Assembly (NCBI RefSeq): GCF_902459665.1
Contig: NZ_CABPSL010000011.1
Location: 1-64,000 of the forward strand
Direction of reading: 5' to 3'
DNA length: 64,000 nt
Source: Pandoraea cepalis
GTDB taxonomy: Bacteria; Pseudomonadota; Gammaproteobacteria; Burkholderiales; Burkholderiaceae
The notes beneath the pieces were generated by a model. It was not told where the DNA came from. It searched no databases and saw nothing but the letters and a program-made list of their open reading frames with translations. Positions 50,845 to 61,152 of the stretch are shown here, piece after piece (position 1 is the first letter of the stretch; the number at the start of each line of letters is the position of its first letter). The position numbers and the translations under genes are program-made.

Positions 50845-53800
50845 ACAAACAAAAAGTACGCCCGGCGGGCCTGTTTATCGGGCTGGCCGTGACCATGATT
50901 TTCCTGGCACTTTCCATCACGTTCTGGATTAGAGGCTCGCGTTTTGGATGGTCTACGGAGGTCCGGATCATCGTCGAGCTCTTGCTGTTGTCAGCGTTTC
51001 TCATCTGCATACTGCTCGTTAAATATCTGGAATTGGCCATTCAGCAGGTTGCTTCGCTGCGAGTTACGCGGTGGGTCCTCCGTTACGACACGCGTGCACG
51101 CAATACGTCTTCTAACGACGGCACCATGAATACGCTTGACGTCACAATTGCCAAGCACGGGACGTTACGTCAACTGCTGCGTGACCGACACGGCTGGCGC
51201 TGGCGTTATCGGGATCGGTGGATCTTGATCACCGGTAATGAGCAGCTCGTAGAACGTCTTTCGCCCGCGCTCACATCGGTCGGCTTTGCGCTTACCCCCG
51301 AGGCCGTGCTGCTTTATATACCTTCCAAGGTCGACGCCGAGGATCAGGACTCCCTTACCAAAATCCGTCGCCTTCGCCGTCGCCCTGTCGATGCCGTCGT
51401 CGCGCTGACTGGTGACGCTGTGACAACCGCCCCGCTGATCCCACCCCACGAGCTAGCGCAAACGCTCTCCCGGATCGGGCGCGCGTTGCGCTGGGCCGCC
51501 CCCGTCTACTTGCTCGATGTCGCCCCGCTGGACGATGTCGGGCGCGAAGCACACGAAGCCGTCGGGCTAATGTGGACCCGTGAACGTATTCACGCCGGCG
51601 ACGTTGGCGCATCGCTTTCCGCACTTTCCAACACGCTGGCGGACGCGGGTGTCGCCCGCCTGAGCACCCATCCCACCCAGCGAACCGCGGCCGCCCTGTC
51701 GCAACACATCGCGCGGATACACGACGCGTTGACTTCGTTGCTTTCGGAGACGGCGGCCTCACAACAGTGGCGCCATGCCGTACACGGCGTGCTTTTCGCG
51801 CCGCTCGCTTCCGAGCCCACCGCGCCGGCCGCACCGGCTTCGGACACTGCCTCTGTCGCGTCTCGTGCCCCGCACCCCACGCTACCACACCAAACTCTCT
51901 GGCAAACCGTCGCACGTCACAGCCGCAAGGTCCACGGGCGACGCGTTGGTCTCTCGTTGTCGAGCATCGCCGCCTGGTTCGCCACGAGCGCGACGATCGT
52001 CTGGATCATCGGCGTCAATCTGTCCGGCTTTCACAACCGCGCCACCCTGAGCTCAGCCGCCGAGGCCCTGGCCCACTGGCATCGCGCCCCTGACAGAACA
52101 CAGCAGATGCTGGCGCTGAACGGTCTCGGTCGCCACATGGACACCCTTGAAGTGCGCGAGCGCAACGGCGCCCCATGGTCCACCCGCTTCGGATTGAATC
52201 GCGACGGCGCCATTCTCGATGCCATGTGGCCGGTCTACGTCGGTGCCGCCCAAACGTTCCTCATGACGCCCGTGCGCCACGCCCTCGAAGGCCGGCTGAT
52301 GCGCCTGGCTTCACTCTCGGATGCCGAGATCGCCGACGGAGGCAATATGCAGGCCGACGCGGCGCACAACACCCTGGAGGCCTACCTGATGCTGGCCACG
52401 CCGTCGCGCGTCAACGCCAACTTCCTTACGCCACACCTCATCAACACAGCACAGCCCGTACGCCCGAACCGATCCGAGTTGTCGCCGGGGACATGGGCGG
52501 ACCTCAGTGCCCAAACCATCACCTTCCTCGCCTCCCACTTAAGCACCGAGCGGGGCGGCCTGTCGCTTGCCATGCCCGCCGATCGCGCGCTGGTCGCCTC
52601 AACGCGGCAAACGATCATCAGCGTGCGCGGCATCCAGAACTCCACCGACGCACTCTACGAAAAGATCATCGACGACGCACAGGCCAAGTACCCTCCCGTC
52701 TCGCTCACAAGCCTGTTGGGCGACACGACCAGCCACGGGCTTTTCACAACCGCGCAAACGCTCCCCGGCGTATACACGCGCGCAGCGTTCGAGGAGCGCA
52801 TCGCTCGGGCCATCGACGCGGCCGGCGCAGCGCAGGACGTCACCGGCGACTGGGTGCTCTCAGACGCCCAGCGTGCGAAATCCAGCCCATCGGACCTCAA
52901 GGCCAAGCTTCGGCAGCGCTACTTCGACGACTTCGCGCGCGCCTGGGAGACGTTTCTCAACAGCCTGCACTGGCAGAGCGCACCAACCCTGACCGGCACC
53001 GTCGACCAGCTACTCCTGCTCGGCGATCCACAGCGCTCCCCCATGGTCGCGCTCATGAACGCCATCCACTATCAAGCAAGCACCGGTATCTCATCGCAAT
53101 CGTTGGCCGCCGGTCTGCTCGACAAGGCCCAGCAACTGGTGGGCAACGACAAAGACCCCGCCACGCGAGAGCCGACCACGGTGGTACCGCTCGGCGGACG
53201 GTTCGGGCCGATCCTGCGGCTCACCGGTAGCCCTCTCGTGAGCACCGCAAACAGCGCCGGTGCGCCGCCACCCGCGAGCGCCGCGGATCTGAGCCTGGCC
53301 CGCTACCTGGAACGGGTCACGGCCATGCGTCTGAAGCTCCAGCAAATGGTCTCGGCCCCCGACCCCGACGCCATGTCCCGTGTGGCCGCCCAAGCCGTAT
53401 TACAAGGAAAAACCTCCGAAATCGCAGACAGTCGCGACTACGCCAGTCGCGTGGCCGCAAGCCTCGGTGGACAGTGGGCCGGCTTCGGTGCCGTGCTGCA
53501 AGCCCCGCTGGATCAGGCGTGGCAAGTCGTGGTGCAGCCCGCGGCCGCCAGCCTGAACGACATCTGGCACAGCGCTATCGTCGCGGACTGGAACACAACG
53601 CTCGGCAGCCGCTATCCGTTCACCGATTCGGATAACGATGCCTCGCTGCCGGAGATGGCACGCTTCATGCACCCGGACGGTGGCGTCATCGCCCAATTTG
53701 TCGCCACGCAGTTGGCAGGCGTCATCGAACGGCAAGGCGATCGCTGGGTACCGACCCAAGGACAACACCACGGCGGCCTGGCCCTGGATTCCGAGTTCCT

Positions 53801-54326
53801 CAGTGGCCTGAATCGACTCACCCGCGTCGCCAACGTGCTGTTTCCGTCGGGCGATGCCCGCGTGCGCTTCGATTTGCGCGGCGTACCCACGCCGGGTATC
53901 ACGGACGTACGGATTGTGCTTTCCGACAAGGACTTCCACTACTTCAACCAGAAGGAGGAATGGGTCCCCTTCGAGTGGCCAGGTCAAGCCATTGAAAACG
54001 TCACGCGGGTGGAGTGGCAGACGGCACACGGCGGTTTGCGCGCCGCGCTCGATGCCCAGGGACGCTTCGGCCTTATCCGTCTGCTCGAACGTGCCCAGCG
54101 CGAACCCCACGACAGCGCGCGCTACCTACTGACCTGGGCGCCCGATCAGGCGACGGATACGCCCTTGCGCGTACAGATGCGAAGCGAATCCGGCGCCGGC
54201 CCGCTCGAGGTGGTCGAGTTGCGGCACTTTGTGCTGCCCGCCCGTATCTTTGCGGCGGGCACCGTCACGCCCCGCGTTGCCACGCCCGCGAAAAGCCCGC
54301 GCGCACCGCGCTCGGAGGTCGAATGA
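50841..54326 (+). CDS. tssM: T6SS membrane core protein TssM (IcmF)
   Basis: 1161 residues. Two N-terminal helices (about 9-30 and 42-62), a cytoplasmic domain, a third helix near 373-395 (SSIAAWFATSATIVWIIGV) and a large periplasmic part ending in the TssJ-binding beta domain. LYEKIIDDAQAKYPPVSL and LSDKDFHYFNQKEEWVPFEWPG belong to the conserved IcmF C-terminal region. Where other TssM proteins have Walker A, this one reads WILITGNEQ (127-135) with no GxxxxGK(S/T), so it probably does not bind ATP. The start 50841 overlaps the preceding stop. Confidence 0.9.
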   Translation: MNKQKVRPAGLFIGLAVTMIFLALSITFWIRGSRFGWSTEVRIIVELLLLSAFLICILLVKYLELAIQQVASLRVTRWVLRYDTRARNTSSNDGTMNTLDVTIAKHGTLRQLLRDRHGWRWRYRDRWILITGNEQLVERLSPALTSVGFALTPEAVLLYIPSKVDAEDQDSLTKIRRLRRRPVDAVVALTGDAVTTAPLIPPHELAQTLSRIGRALRWAAPVYLLDVAPLDDVGREAHEAVGLMWTRERIHAGDVGASLSALSNTLADAGVARLSTHPTQRTAAALSQHIARIHDALTSLLSETAASQQWRHAVHGVLFAPLASEPTAPAAPASDTASVASRAPHPTLPHQTLWQTVARHSRKVHGRRVGLSLSSIAAWFATSATIVWIIGVNLSGFHNRATLSSAAEALAHWHRAPDRTQQMLALNGLGRHMDTLEVRERNGAPWSTRFGLNRDGAILDAMWPVYVGAAQTFLMTPVRHALEGRLMRLASLSDAEIADGGNMQADAAHNTLEAYLMLATPSRVNANFLTPHLINTAQPVRPNRSELSPGTWADLSAQTITFLASHLSTERGGLSLAMPADRALVASTRQTIISVRGIQNSTDALYEKIIDDAQAKYPPVSLTSLLGDTTSHGLFTTAQTLPGVYTRAAFEERIARAIDAAGAAQDVTGDWVLSDAQRAKSSPSDLKAKLRQRYFDDFARAWETFLNSLHWQSAPTLTGTVDQLLLLGDPQRSPMVALMNAIHYQASTGISSQSLAAGLLDKAQQLVGNDKDPATREPTTVVPLGGRFGPILRLTGSPLVSTANSAGAPPPASAADLSLARYLERVTAMRLKLQQMVSAPDPDAMSRVAAQAVLQGKTSEIADSRDYASRVAASLGGQWAGFGAVLQAPLDQAWQVVVQPAAASLNDIWHSAIVADWNTTLGSRYPFTDSDNDASLPEMARFMHPDGGVIAQFVATQLAGVIERQGDRWVPTQGQHHGGLALDSEFLSGLNRLTRVANVLFPSGDARVRFDLRGVPTPGITDVRIVLSDKDFHYFNQKEEWVPFEWPGQAIENVTRVEWQTAHGGLRAALDAQGRFGLIRLLERAQREPHDSARYLLTWAPDQATDTPLRVQMRSESGAGPLEVVELRHFVLPARIFAAGTVTPRVATPAKSPRAPRSEVE

Positions 54327-55933
54327 TGCTCTCCGGTCTCGTGAATCGACTCATTCCATCCATACGCCATGCCGAACAGTTTGCGCGCGCCCGAATGAAG
54401 GTCTGGGACGAGTGGCTGCGGCCCTTGCCTGGCGAATCCGGGGCGGGGCGCGACCCAGGCTATGAAGAGTCGTTCTTCGCCATCAAGGACGAAGCGGGCA
54501 AACTCAGCGGTATCGACGACCGCATGATCGCGACCTGCTGCGAACGGCTCACAAAGGACACCGGCAAGGATCTTCGTCTGGCGAGCTATTACGCCGTGGC
54601 ACGCCTGCGCCGCGACGGTGCCACCGGTTTCGTCGATGGATTGGAGCTGGCGGCCGCGCTGACCGACAGGTTCGGCGATGCCGTCCTGCCCTCGCGTGTC
54701 GAAGCGCGCAAGGGCGCGCTGGAAATGCTCGCGACGCCGCGCGTGCTCGAATCGATTGCGTCAAGCGGCGGTTTCGCCGCCGAAGACCTCAAACGCGCCA
54801 TCGCCGCGCTCGATGTACTGCTCACACATACCGGCGGATGGCCAGCGGCTGCGCGCCCCAACCTGCAGTCGCTCGTGACGCTGTTCGAGCCCAAGGACTC
54901 CCCAGACGTGGCCACGACACGACCGAGCGTCGGTCCCGCGAAAACGGCACCGCCCGATGCACTGGCCGCGCTCGCCCCCGCCTCGATCGGCTCGGCGCGC
55001 GACGTGCTCGAACAGGCACGCGTCATGGCGGGCTGGTTGCGCGATCAGGATGGCGGCTACCTCGGGGCTGCGCGCCTGGTCAGGAGCGTTCGTTGGGACA
55101 CACTGCAGGAATTGCCGCCGGCAGACAATCGCGGGCAAACTCGCCTTGCCCCACCGCGTCCGGAGTTTCGCCAGCATCTGAAGCGGCTGGTCCTGCAAAA
55201 GCAGTGGCCCGAAGTCCTCGCGCGCGTGGAAGACGCGTACGTGGAGGGCGCCAACCACTTCTGGCTCGACCTCCAGTACTTCCAGCACCTGGCGCTCGAT
55301 CAGCTCGGACATCCCTACAACGCGTGGCGCGACGTGCTCCGCACGGACGTTGCCCTGTTTCTCGATCGATTGCCCGACGTCGAGCGTCTGACCTTTAGCG
55401 ATGGCACGCCATTCGCCGACGACGCTACCCTCGATTGGATCGCCAGGCACGCGGTCGTGCGCAATCTGGCGGCCGGGGAAAGCCCGTCAGACCTTCCCGT
55501 GTCGGCCCGAAGCGCACACGACGGGGCGGGCGACTGGCCCGAGATCGAGGCCCAAGCGCGGGAAAAGGCTGTCGGCGAGGGGTTGGAGGCGGCCGTTGCG
55601 TGGCTTGAGGCGCTGCCGGGCATGACATCCCAACGTCACCATTTTCTCCAACGCTTCCTGATGGCACGCATGGCCGACCAGGCCGGCCGGTCCGACACGG
55701 CGATTGCGCTATTGACCGCGCTCGACGCCAGCGCGCGCTCCGTGTCGCTCGCGCAGTGGGAGCCCACCCTCGCTTTCGAGGTCAAGCAGCAGTTGGTCCG
55801 TGGCCTCAAAGGCGCGATCCATCGCAAGGACGTCGATCGCGCTGCCCTCACCCGTCGCATTGCCGATCTCCACGCCGACATGACCGTGCTCGATCCGGCA
55901 CGCGCGCTGACCACCTTTCCCCCTCCTCTCTGA
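54323..55933 (+). CDS. tssA: T6SS protein TssA
   Basis: 536 residues. The N-terminal ImpA-like domain contains DPGYEESFFAIKDEAGKLSGIDDRMIATCCERL and then LRLASYYAVARLRRDG. The C-terminal portion has the extended TssA helical domain, with HHFLQRFLMARMADQAGRSDTAIALL. TssA organises baseplate priming and sheath extension. Two in-frame ATGs (54323 and 54326) follow GGAGG; the first overlaps the tssM stop. The length fits the long TssA class. Confidence 0.88.
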   Translation: MMLSGLVNRLIPSIRHAEQFARARMKVWDEWLRPLPGESGAGRDPGYEESFFAIKDEAGKLSGIDDRMIATCCERLTKDTGKDLRLASYYAVARLRRDGATGFVDGLELAAALTDRFGDAVLPSRVEARKGALEMLATPRVLESIASSGGFAAEDLKRAIAALDVLLTHTGGWPAAARPNLQSLVTLFEPKDSPDVATTRPSVGPAKTAPPDALAALAPASIGSARDVLEQARVMAGWLRDQDGGYLGAARLVRSVRWDTLQELPPADNRGQTRLAPPRPEFRQHLKRLVLQKQWPEVLARVEDAYVEGANHFWLDLQYFQHLALDQLGHPYNAWRDVLRTDVALFLDRLPDVERLTFSDGTPFADDATLDWIARHAVVRNLAAGESPSDLPVSARSAHDGAGDWPEIEAQAREKAVGEGLEAAVAWLEALPGMTSQRHHFLQRFLMARMADQAGRSDTAIALLTALDASARSVSLAQWEPTLAFEVKQQLVRGLKGAIHRKDVDRAALTRRIADLHADMTVLDPARALTTFPPPL

Positions 55934-55935
55934 CA

Positions 55936-57750
55936 ATGAACGACGACCCTATCCTGCGCTACTACGAAGCGGAGATGCGTTACCTGCGCGAAGCGGGCAA
56001 GGAATTTGCGCGCGCGCACCCGGACCGCGCGCGCATGCTCAATATGGATCGGGTGGGCGCGCTGGACCCCTATGTCGAGCGTCTGTATGAAGGGTTCGCC
56101 TTTCTGACCGGTCGCCTGCGACAAAAGCTCGACGACGAACTGCCCGAACTGACCGAAGGACTGGTCAGCCTGCTCTGGCCGCACTACCTGCGCATGATTC
56201 CCTCGCTGTCGATCGTGGCGCTGCAGCCCGCCAATGCCAAGGTCCAAAGTAGTGAAGTCGTGGATCCCGGCGTCGTCGTGCGTGCCAGCCCCATCGTCGT
56301 ACCGGGCGCGCACGAGGGCGACGCGCCCAGGACGGTGCAGTGCGAATATCGAACGACGCAATCGGTGACCCTCCACCCCATCGCGGTGACCCATGCCGAA
56401 CCGGCTGTACGGCAGGACGGTCGTTCCGTCATTCGCCTGGGTTTTTCGATCGAGACCGCGGCACGCCGTGACGAAACCGATTTGTCGCGCCTGCGTCTCT
56501 TTTTGAACGCCGATTTGCCGACCGCCTTCTCGATGCACCTCGCCTTGACCCGACAGGTCGATGCAGTGCTGTGTCGCGTGCCTGAAGCCAGCGGTAGCGA
56601 AGCGGTACCGCTCACTGGAATCCGCGTAGCCCCCGCCGGGTTCGATGCCGACGACCGCCTGTGGCCCAAGGCCGAGAACGCCTTCTCGGGTTACCAATTG
56701 CTGCTGGAGTATTTCTCGTTCCGGGAGAAATTTCTGTTCGTCGACGTCTGCGGCTTCGATATCACCAGCCTGCCCGCGGCGGCCAGCCGGTTCGAGCTGG
56801 AGTTCGTGCTGTCGCACCCTTACCCTGGCGACCAGCCGTTCGACGCGCAGAACGTGCGGCTGTTCTGCACGCCGGTCATCAACCTGTTCGAACTCGATGC
56901 CGAGCCAATCGAGATCAATCACCACGACGCCGAGTACCGGGTCCGGCCAGCCGGTCATCTGGGCGACTATACCGAGACGTATTGCGTCGATGCAGTAGAA
57001 GCGTTCGACCATGCCTCGGCACAGCGATACGGCTATGTGCCCTTCTCGACATTCAAGCATCGCGGCGGCATGCTGCGTCACGAAGCCCCGGAGCGCTATT
57101 TCCATACGCGGGTCCGATCTGGCGTCTCGGGCCTTCAGGAGACCTGGCTAGTGTTGGGCGGCCACGCTTGGGAATGCATGAGCACGCTCCCCGAGGAAAG
57201 CCTGTCGCTTCGAATGACAGGCACCAACGGCATGCTGCCTCGCAAATCTCTGCGCGCGGCCAATTTGTGCGAGTTGGTGTCGAATACGCCCAATGTCGCG
57301 GGCGTGCAGAATCTGGCCGCCCCAACCTTGCCGCTGTATCCTCCGACCGGCGACCGGTTCCAGTGGCGCGTGCTCTCACACCTCGCGCCGAACTTCTTGT
57401 CGTTGATGAACGCCGAGGTGCTGCGCGGCGCCCTCTCGCTCTACGACTGGACCCATGCCGAAATCAGCGAGCTGAACCGCCGGCGCCTCGATGGCATTCG
57501 CTGGGTTTCGCAGTCGCTGCGCGAGGAAGTGTCGGGCGGCGCCGTGGTGCGCGGCGCGCACATCGAAGTGACCCTGGACTCCCAGGCGTTCGCCGGTGAC
57601 GGCGACTTGATGCTCTTTGGCGAACTGCTGCATCGGTTCTTCGAGATGTATGCGGAGATCAATCTGTTTACCGAATTGACCGTGATCAGCCTGCCGTCGC
57701 AAACGCGTATCCACTGGCCGCGCAGCACGTCTCACCGGAACCCCTTATGA
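55936..57750 (+). CDS. tssF: T6SS baseplate subunit TssF
   Basis: 604 residues. ILRYYEAEMRYLREAGKEFARAHPDRARML is the family signature, followed by DPYVERLYEGFAFLTGRLRQKLDDELPEL and the C-terminal VTLDSQAFAGDGDLMLFGELLHRFFEMYAEIN. TssF forms the wedge with TssG and TssE. The ATG at 55936 lies two bases after the tssA stop, and the frame's longer extension into tssA is not credible. Confidence 0.95.
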   Translation: MNDDPILRYYEAEMRYLREAGKEFARAHPDRARMLNMDRVGALDPYVERLYEGFAFLTGRLRQKLDDELPELTEGLVSLLWPHYLRMIPSLSIVALQPANAKVQSSEVVDPGVVVRASPIVVPGAHEGDAPRTVQCEYRTTQSVTLHPIAVTHAEPAVRQDGRSVIRLGFSIETAARRDETDLSRLRLFLNADLPTAFSMHLALTRQVDAVLCRVPEASGSEAVPLTGIRVAPAGFDADDRLWPKAENAFSGYQLLLEYFSFREKFLFVDVCGFDITSLPAAASRFELEFVLSHPYPGDQPFDAQNVRLFCTPVINLFELDAEPIEINHHDAEYRVRPAGHLGDYTETYCVDAVEAFDHASAQRYGYVPFSTFKHRGGMLRHEAPERYFHTRVRSGVSGLQETWLVLGGHAWECMSTLPEESLSLRMTGTNGMLPRKSLRAANLCELVSNTPNVAGVQNLAAPTLPLYPPTGDRFQWRVLSHLAPNFLSLMNAEVLRGALSLYDWTHAEISELNRRRLDGIRWVSQSLREEVSGGAVVRGAHIEVTLDSQAFAGDGDLMLFGELLHRFFEMYAEINLFTELTVISLPSQTRIHWPRSTSHRNPL

Positions 57751-58823
57751 CGGCGCGCGACCTGCCCGACCTCGCCCCCCTCGTGGCGGAACTGCTCGCG
57801 CGGGCCCCGCGGATGAGCTTCATGCAACTGTGCCGCCTGCTGGAACTGCGCGCACCCGCGACTCTGGGATTCGGCGACGGAAACTCGCCCGCCCACGAGG
57901 CGGTAAGGTTTCGGCCATGGCCGCGCATGGGCTTCCCTTCGGCCGAGGTGGTCGCCATCGAACGTGATGAAGATCTGCCGGAGGCACCGCCTTCGGTGCG
58001 CACGACCTTCATGGGCCTGTATGGCGTCGACGCGTGTGTGCCGTCGCACATGGTCGACGACCTCGCGCTGCGCGAAGAAGGGCACGAGGCCGTTGCCGCC
58101 TTTCTCGATCAGTTCAACCATCGCTCCGTCACCCTGCTCTATCGGGCGTGGAAAAAATACCGGTACCCCGAGAGCTTTCGCGCCGCTGGCGACGACGAGC
58201 ATTCGCGCAGCCTGCTGTGTCTGGCTGGATTCGCAGACGGCGACAAGCCCAAACGCGCCGGTCTGCCGGGCGTTCGCATGCTCGCGATACTGGGGCTGCT
58301 GATCCAGCGCACCCGGACGGCCGAAGGCCTGGCCGGTGCGCTCGCCGTCGCCGCGCCCGGCATCGACGTTCAGGTCGAGGCGTTCTTCCCAAAGACGATC
58401 GACGCCGGAACGCCGCGGCCGCTGACATCGACCGCAAGCACGGCCACGCGCGGGCTGGGGGCAGACTATGTGCTTGGCCGCCGCCTGACGTACCGTCATG
58501 GCGCGGTGGAGGCACGCTTGCGCCCATGTGGTACAGCACAGATCGACTCACTGTTGCCTGGGACCGCCCGGCATGCCGAGTTGATGGCGATGGTGGCGCT
58601 CTACATGGGCACTAAGGCCGATGTCTATGTGCGCCTGATCGTGCCCTCGACGATGGCCCCGAAGCTGCGCATCGGCGTCACAGACACCTCGCACGCACCG
58701 CGGCTTGGCTGGACGAGCGTTCTGCCAAGCCGCGCACGCCGCGATATTCGCATCACGCTGGGCGTCCATCGCGCCATTCCGACACCCCAGCCCAATCCCT
58801 GTCTTACCGCTATCCCTGCATGA
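57747..58823 (+). CDS. tssG: T6SS baseplate subunit TssG
   Basis: 358 residues. FMQLCRLLELRAPA at about 23-40, then EAVRFRPWPRMGFPSAEV, TTFMGLYGVDACVPSHM and the C-terminal LGRRLTYRHGAVEARLRP are TssG blocks. It pairs with TssF at the baseplate. The start overlaps the tssF stop and the stop overlaps the tssJ start, both by ATGA. Confidence 0.93.
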   Translation: MTARDLPDLAPLVAELLARAPRMSFMQLCRLLELRAPATLGFGDGNSPAHEAVRFRPWPRMGFPSAEVVAIERDEDLPEAPPSVRTTFMGLYGVDACVPSHMVDDLALREEGHEAVAAFLDQFNHRSVTLLYRAWKKYRYPESFRAAGDDEHSRSLLCLAGFADGDKPKRAGLPGVRMLAILGLLIQRTRTAEGLAGALAVAAPGIDVQVEAFFPKTIDAGTPRPLTSTASTATRGLGADYVLGRRLTYRHGAVEARLRPCGTAQIDSLLPGTARHAELMAMVALYMGTKADVYVRLIVPSTMAPKLRIGVTDTSHAPRLGWTSVLPSRARRDIRITLGVHRAIPTPQPNPCLTAIPA

Positions 58824-59359
58824 GCCACCGACCAATGCCGATTCTCGCCCGCAAGGCGATTGCCCTGATGCTGTCCTCGCTTCTCCTGTCCGCGTGCGGC
58901 GCGTGGCAATCCGTCTCGAATGGAACAGCCGATGCGTTCCGTGCTGTTTTCTACAAGCGGGTAGAGGTCGTCCACGTCGACGTCCGCGCCCGCGATGCGC
59001 TCAATCCGGACGACGCAGGACGCGCGACATCGGTAGTAGTGCGCGTGTATCAGTTGAAAGACCGCGAGCGCTTTGACGCGGCGTCCTACGACGACCTGCT
59101 CAGGCAGGACCGCAAGGTACTCGCCGGTGCGTTACAAGCGAGCGTTGGCGCCGTCGTGAATCCGGGCGCTTCCATCAGTCTCGCGCAAGCCATTGAAGAC
59201 GAGACGACGCATGTGGCAGTCGTCGCGTTTTTTCGCAAGCCCGGCGAAACCGGCACATGGAAGCACGTTGTTGCCGCAAACGACCTGGATGCCGACGAGC
59301 CGTTGAAGATTCAACTGGTGGACGATCGACTCGATCTACGAGACAGTGGCGCGAAATAA
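58820..59359 (+). CDS. tssJ: T6SS outer-membrane lipoprotein TssJ
   Basis: 179 residues with a lipoprotein signal: LSSLLLSACGAW gives a lipobox with Cys26. The transthyretin-like domain follows, with TSVVVRVYQLKDRERFDAASYDDLLRQD and a C-terminal HVAVVAFFRKPG. It anchors TssM to the outer membrane. The leader Ala-rich tract and terminal residues are ordinary. It is the last gene of the rightward T6SS operon. Confidence 0.94.
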   Translation: MSHRPMPILARKAIALMLSSLLLSACGAWQSVSNGTADAFRAVFYKRVEVVHVDVRARDALNPDDAGRATSVVVRVYQLKDRERFDAASYDDLLRQDRKVLAGALQASVGAVVNPGASISLAQAIEDETTHVAVVAFFRKPGETGTWKHVVAANDLDADEPLKIQLVDDRLDLRDSGAK

Positions 59360-59463
59360 TGTCGCGGGCGCATCAGTGATTGACCGAATGCAGGTGGACG
59401 GATGGCCGTGTTTGCCGCGCTAGTCGTCAACACGGCGGCGCAAAGCGCCGCCGTTGCCCCGAC

Positions 59464-61152
59464 TCACACCCACGTCGACTCGATATCGACATGCGCCACG
59501 CCCGAGCGCGTGCGCGTAACGCCCGGCGGGTCGGTGGGTCGATCATTCGGCGACACCTCGGTCGCTTGCGCCGCCGGCGCACCGCACGACGACACCACGC
59601 GTTCCAGTAAGGCCGCGCTCCAGTGCTGGTACAGCAGCAGCAACCGATACGACGTTCGGACTGGCGTCGTGCCCCCACATTGCCACGCCTCCCCCTTCCA
59701 TCGATATCCCCACGGACTCTCGGCTGGATTCAGGCTCAGATAGCGGTGGCCGTCAACGCATGACGCGTGGCACGGCACGTCGAACGCCTCACAAGTGGCG
59801 GCGATGTCGTTCGCCGTCAACGATTCGCCGCACGCCAGTAGGCGCTCACGTAAAGCCTCGCTCGACGCGATGGCCGCCAGCAGCGGGGTGTCACAATGCG
59901 TGGAGAGCTGCGTCACACGATCGACGCGATCGAGGACTGTCGCCCGATCGCCGGCCGATACCGTCGCGAGCCGCTCGCAAAGCGATTCCCATCGGCGTGT
60001 CAAGTCCTGCGCATCGCGAGTGAAGACCGCATTGCGCGCCCAGGTGCCGAGCAGACTCGTCACCGCGCGACAGGAATCGAGCATGAGCCCGGCCACGCGC
60101 AAGATGCCGCGATAACCATTGGTTTCACTCGACTGACTCGACCCGCTCGCGAACCACGACGGCATCCAGAGTCCCAGCCGCGCAGGCGGCACGGCCGTGT
60201 TGGCGAATGTGAAGAGCGTGGCGACGTCGCGCGATCGCGTGAGCGTGGCAAGCGCGCCGCGCCACGACGACGGCGCCTCAGGGGGCGGCGCAGGCGGTAC
60301 CACGCACGCTTCCAGCAGCCGGCATCCCGCGTCCATGCGCTTGAGCACTTCGTCGACGGCATGGTGACGAATCAGCGTCGGCGAACCGAGCGACTGCGTC
60401 ATGACGCCCTTCGCGCCCTCGAACGCCAGCAACGTCCAGTCGGCCCACGGCACCCCAAACGGGGTGTTGGCGATCGAGGCACCGCGACCGGCGTCCGGCG
60501 TACCGTCGTCGCCTGTCGCGCCCTTCTCCTGGTAGAAGCACGCGGCAATGATCGCGAGCAGCGACAGATTGCCCGCGAGCGACAGGGCATCGCGCGCCGC
60601 ACGAAAGTGCCAACCCCGGTCGCCGGTCGCGGCCACCGTGTTGATCCAACGCGCAATGTCGCGGCACGTCGGGTCGACATCGATAGCGGTGGCGGAAGCG
60701 TTGGCGTTGGCATTGACGGCGCGGTTCGCTGCAGCGGTGCCCGTACCCATGGCAGTACCGGAGGCGGTGCCGCAATGCAGGCCCTCGTCGTGAGTGGGCA
60801 CCAACATCGCTTCAACCTGTGCGGCGTTGCGCGCCAGACGCGCGTCGCGCGCGTGCGCCAGATCGAACTCCTTGCGATAGAAGTGCTGGCACGGCCCGGT
60901 CGTCACCCACAATCCCGCCCACGCCTTGGCAAAGGCCTGCGCAAGCGCAGGATCGACGCGACGTGACAGCGCGACCTCATCGCCGCACGCATCGCCCGCC
61001 GCGTTGGCCGTCTGCGTCAGACGGGCGCCAATATCGGTTTGCGCGGCGCGGCGCGGCATCGTCGCCTCCGGCGATTCCAAGCGCTCAACGGCCGGCGCCT
61101 TGCTCCAGGCCCCTCCCCAACCGCTTGCGCCTGCACACTGCTGGTACCACAT
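59464..61152 (-). CDS. Protein of unknown function, convergent to tssJ
   Basis: 562 residues from the ATG at 61152, which has GGGGGA three to four bases upstream; a GTG ten codons earlier (61182) is the alternative. I recognise no domain. There is an Asn/Ala-rich low-complexity tract (NANANASATA), a hydrophobic stretch SLAGNLSLLAIIAACFYQ, scattered Cys residues and no signal peptide. It ends 104 bases from the tssJ stop on the opposite strand. It could be a T6SS-linked accessory or effector, or simply a neighbour. Coding is supported by length and ordinary composition, not by homology. Confidence 0.55.
   Translation of the reverse strand: MWYQQCAGASGWGGAWSKAPAVERLESPEATMPRRAAQTDIGARLTQTANAAGDACGDEVALSRRVDPALAQAFAKAWAGLWVTTGPCQHFYRKEFDLAHARDARLARNAAQVEAMLVPTHDEGLHCGTASGTAMGTGTAAANRAVNANANASATAIDVDPTCRDIARWINTVAATGDRGWHFRAARDALSLAGNLSLLAIIAACFYQEKGATGDDGTPDAGRGASIANTPFGVPWADWTLLAFEGAKGVMTQSLGSPTLIRHHAVDEVLKRMDAGCRLLEACVVPPAPPPEAPSSWRGALATLTRSRDVATLFTFANTAVPPARLGLWMPSWFASGSSQSSETNGYRGILRVAGLMLDSCRAVTSLLGTWARNAVFTRDAQDLTRRWESLCERLATVSAGDRATVLDRVDRVTQLSTHCDTPLLAAIASSEALRERLLACGESLTANDIAATCEAFDVPCHASCVDGHRYLSLNPAESPWGYRWKGEAWQCGGTTPVRTSYRLLLLYQHWSAALLERVVSSCGAPAAQATEVSPNDRPTDPPGVTRTRSGVAHVDIESTWV

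Noticed and set aside
55636-57105. Minus-strand frame of 489 codons
   Set aside because: Antisense to tssA and tssF, which carry clear family blocks on the plus strand.
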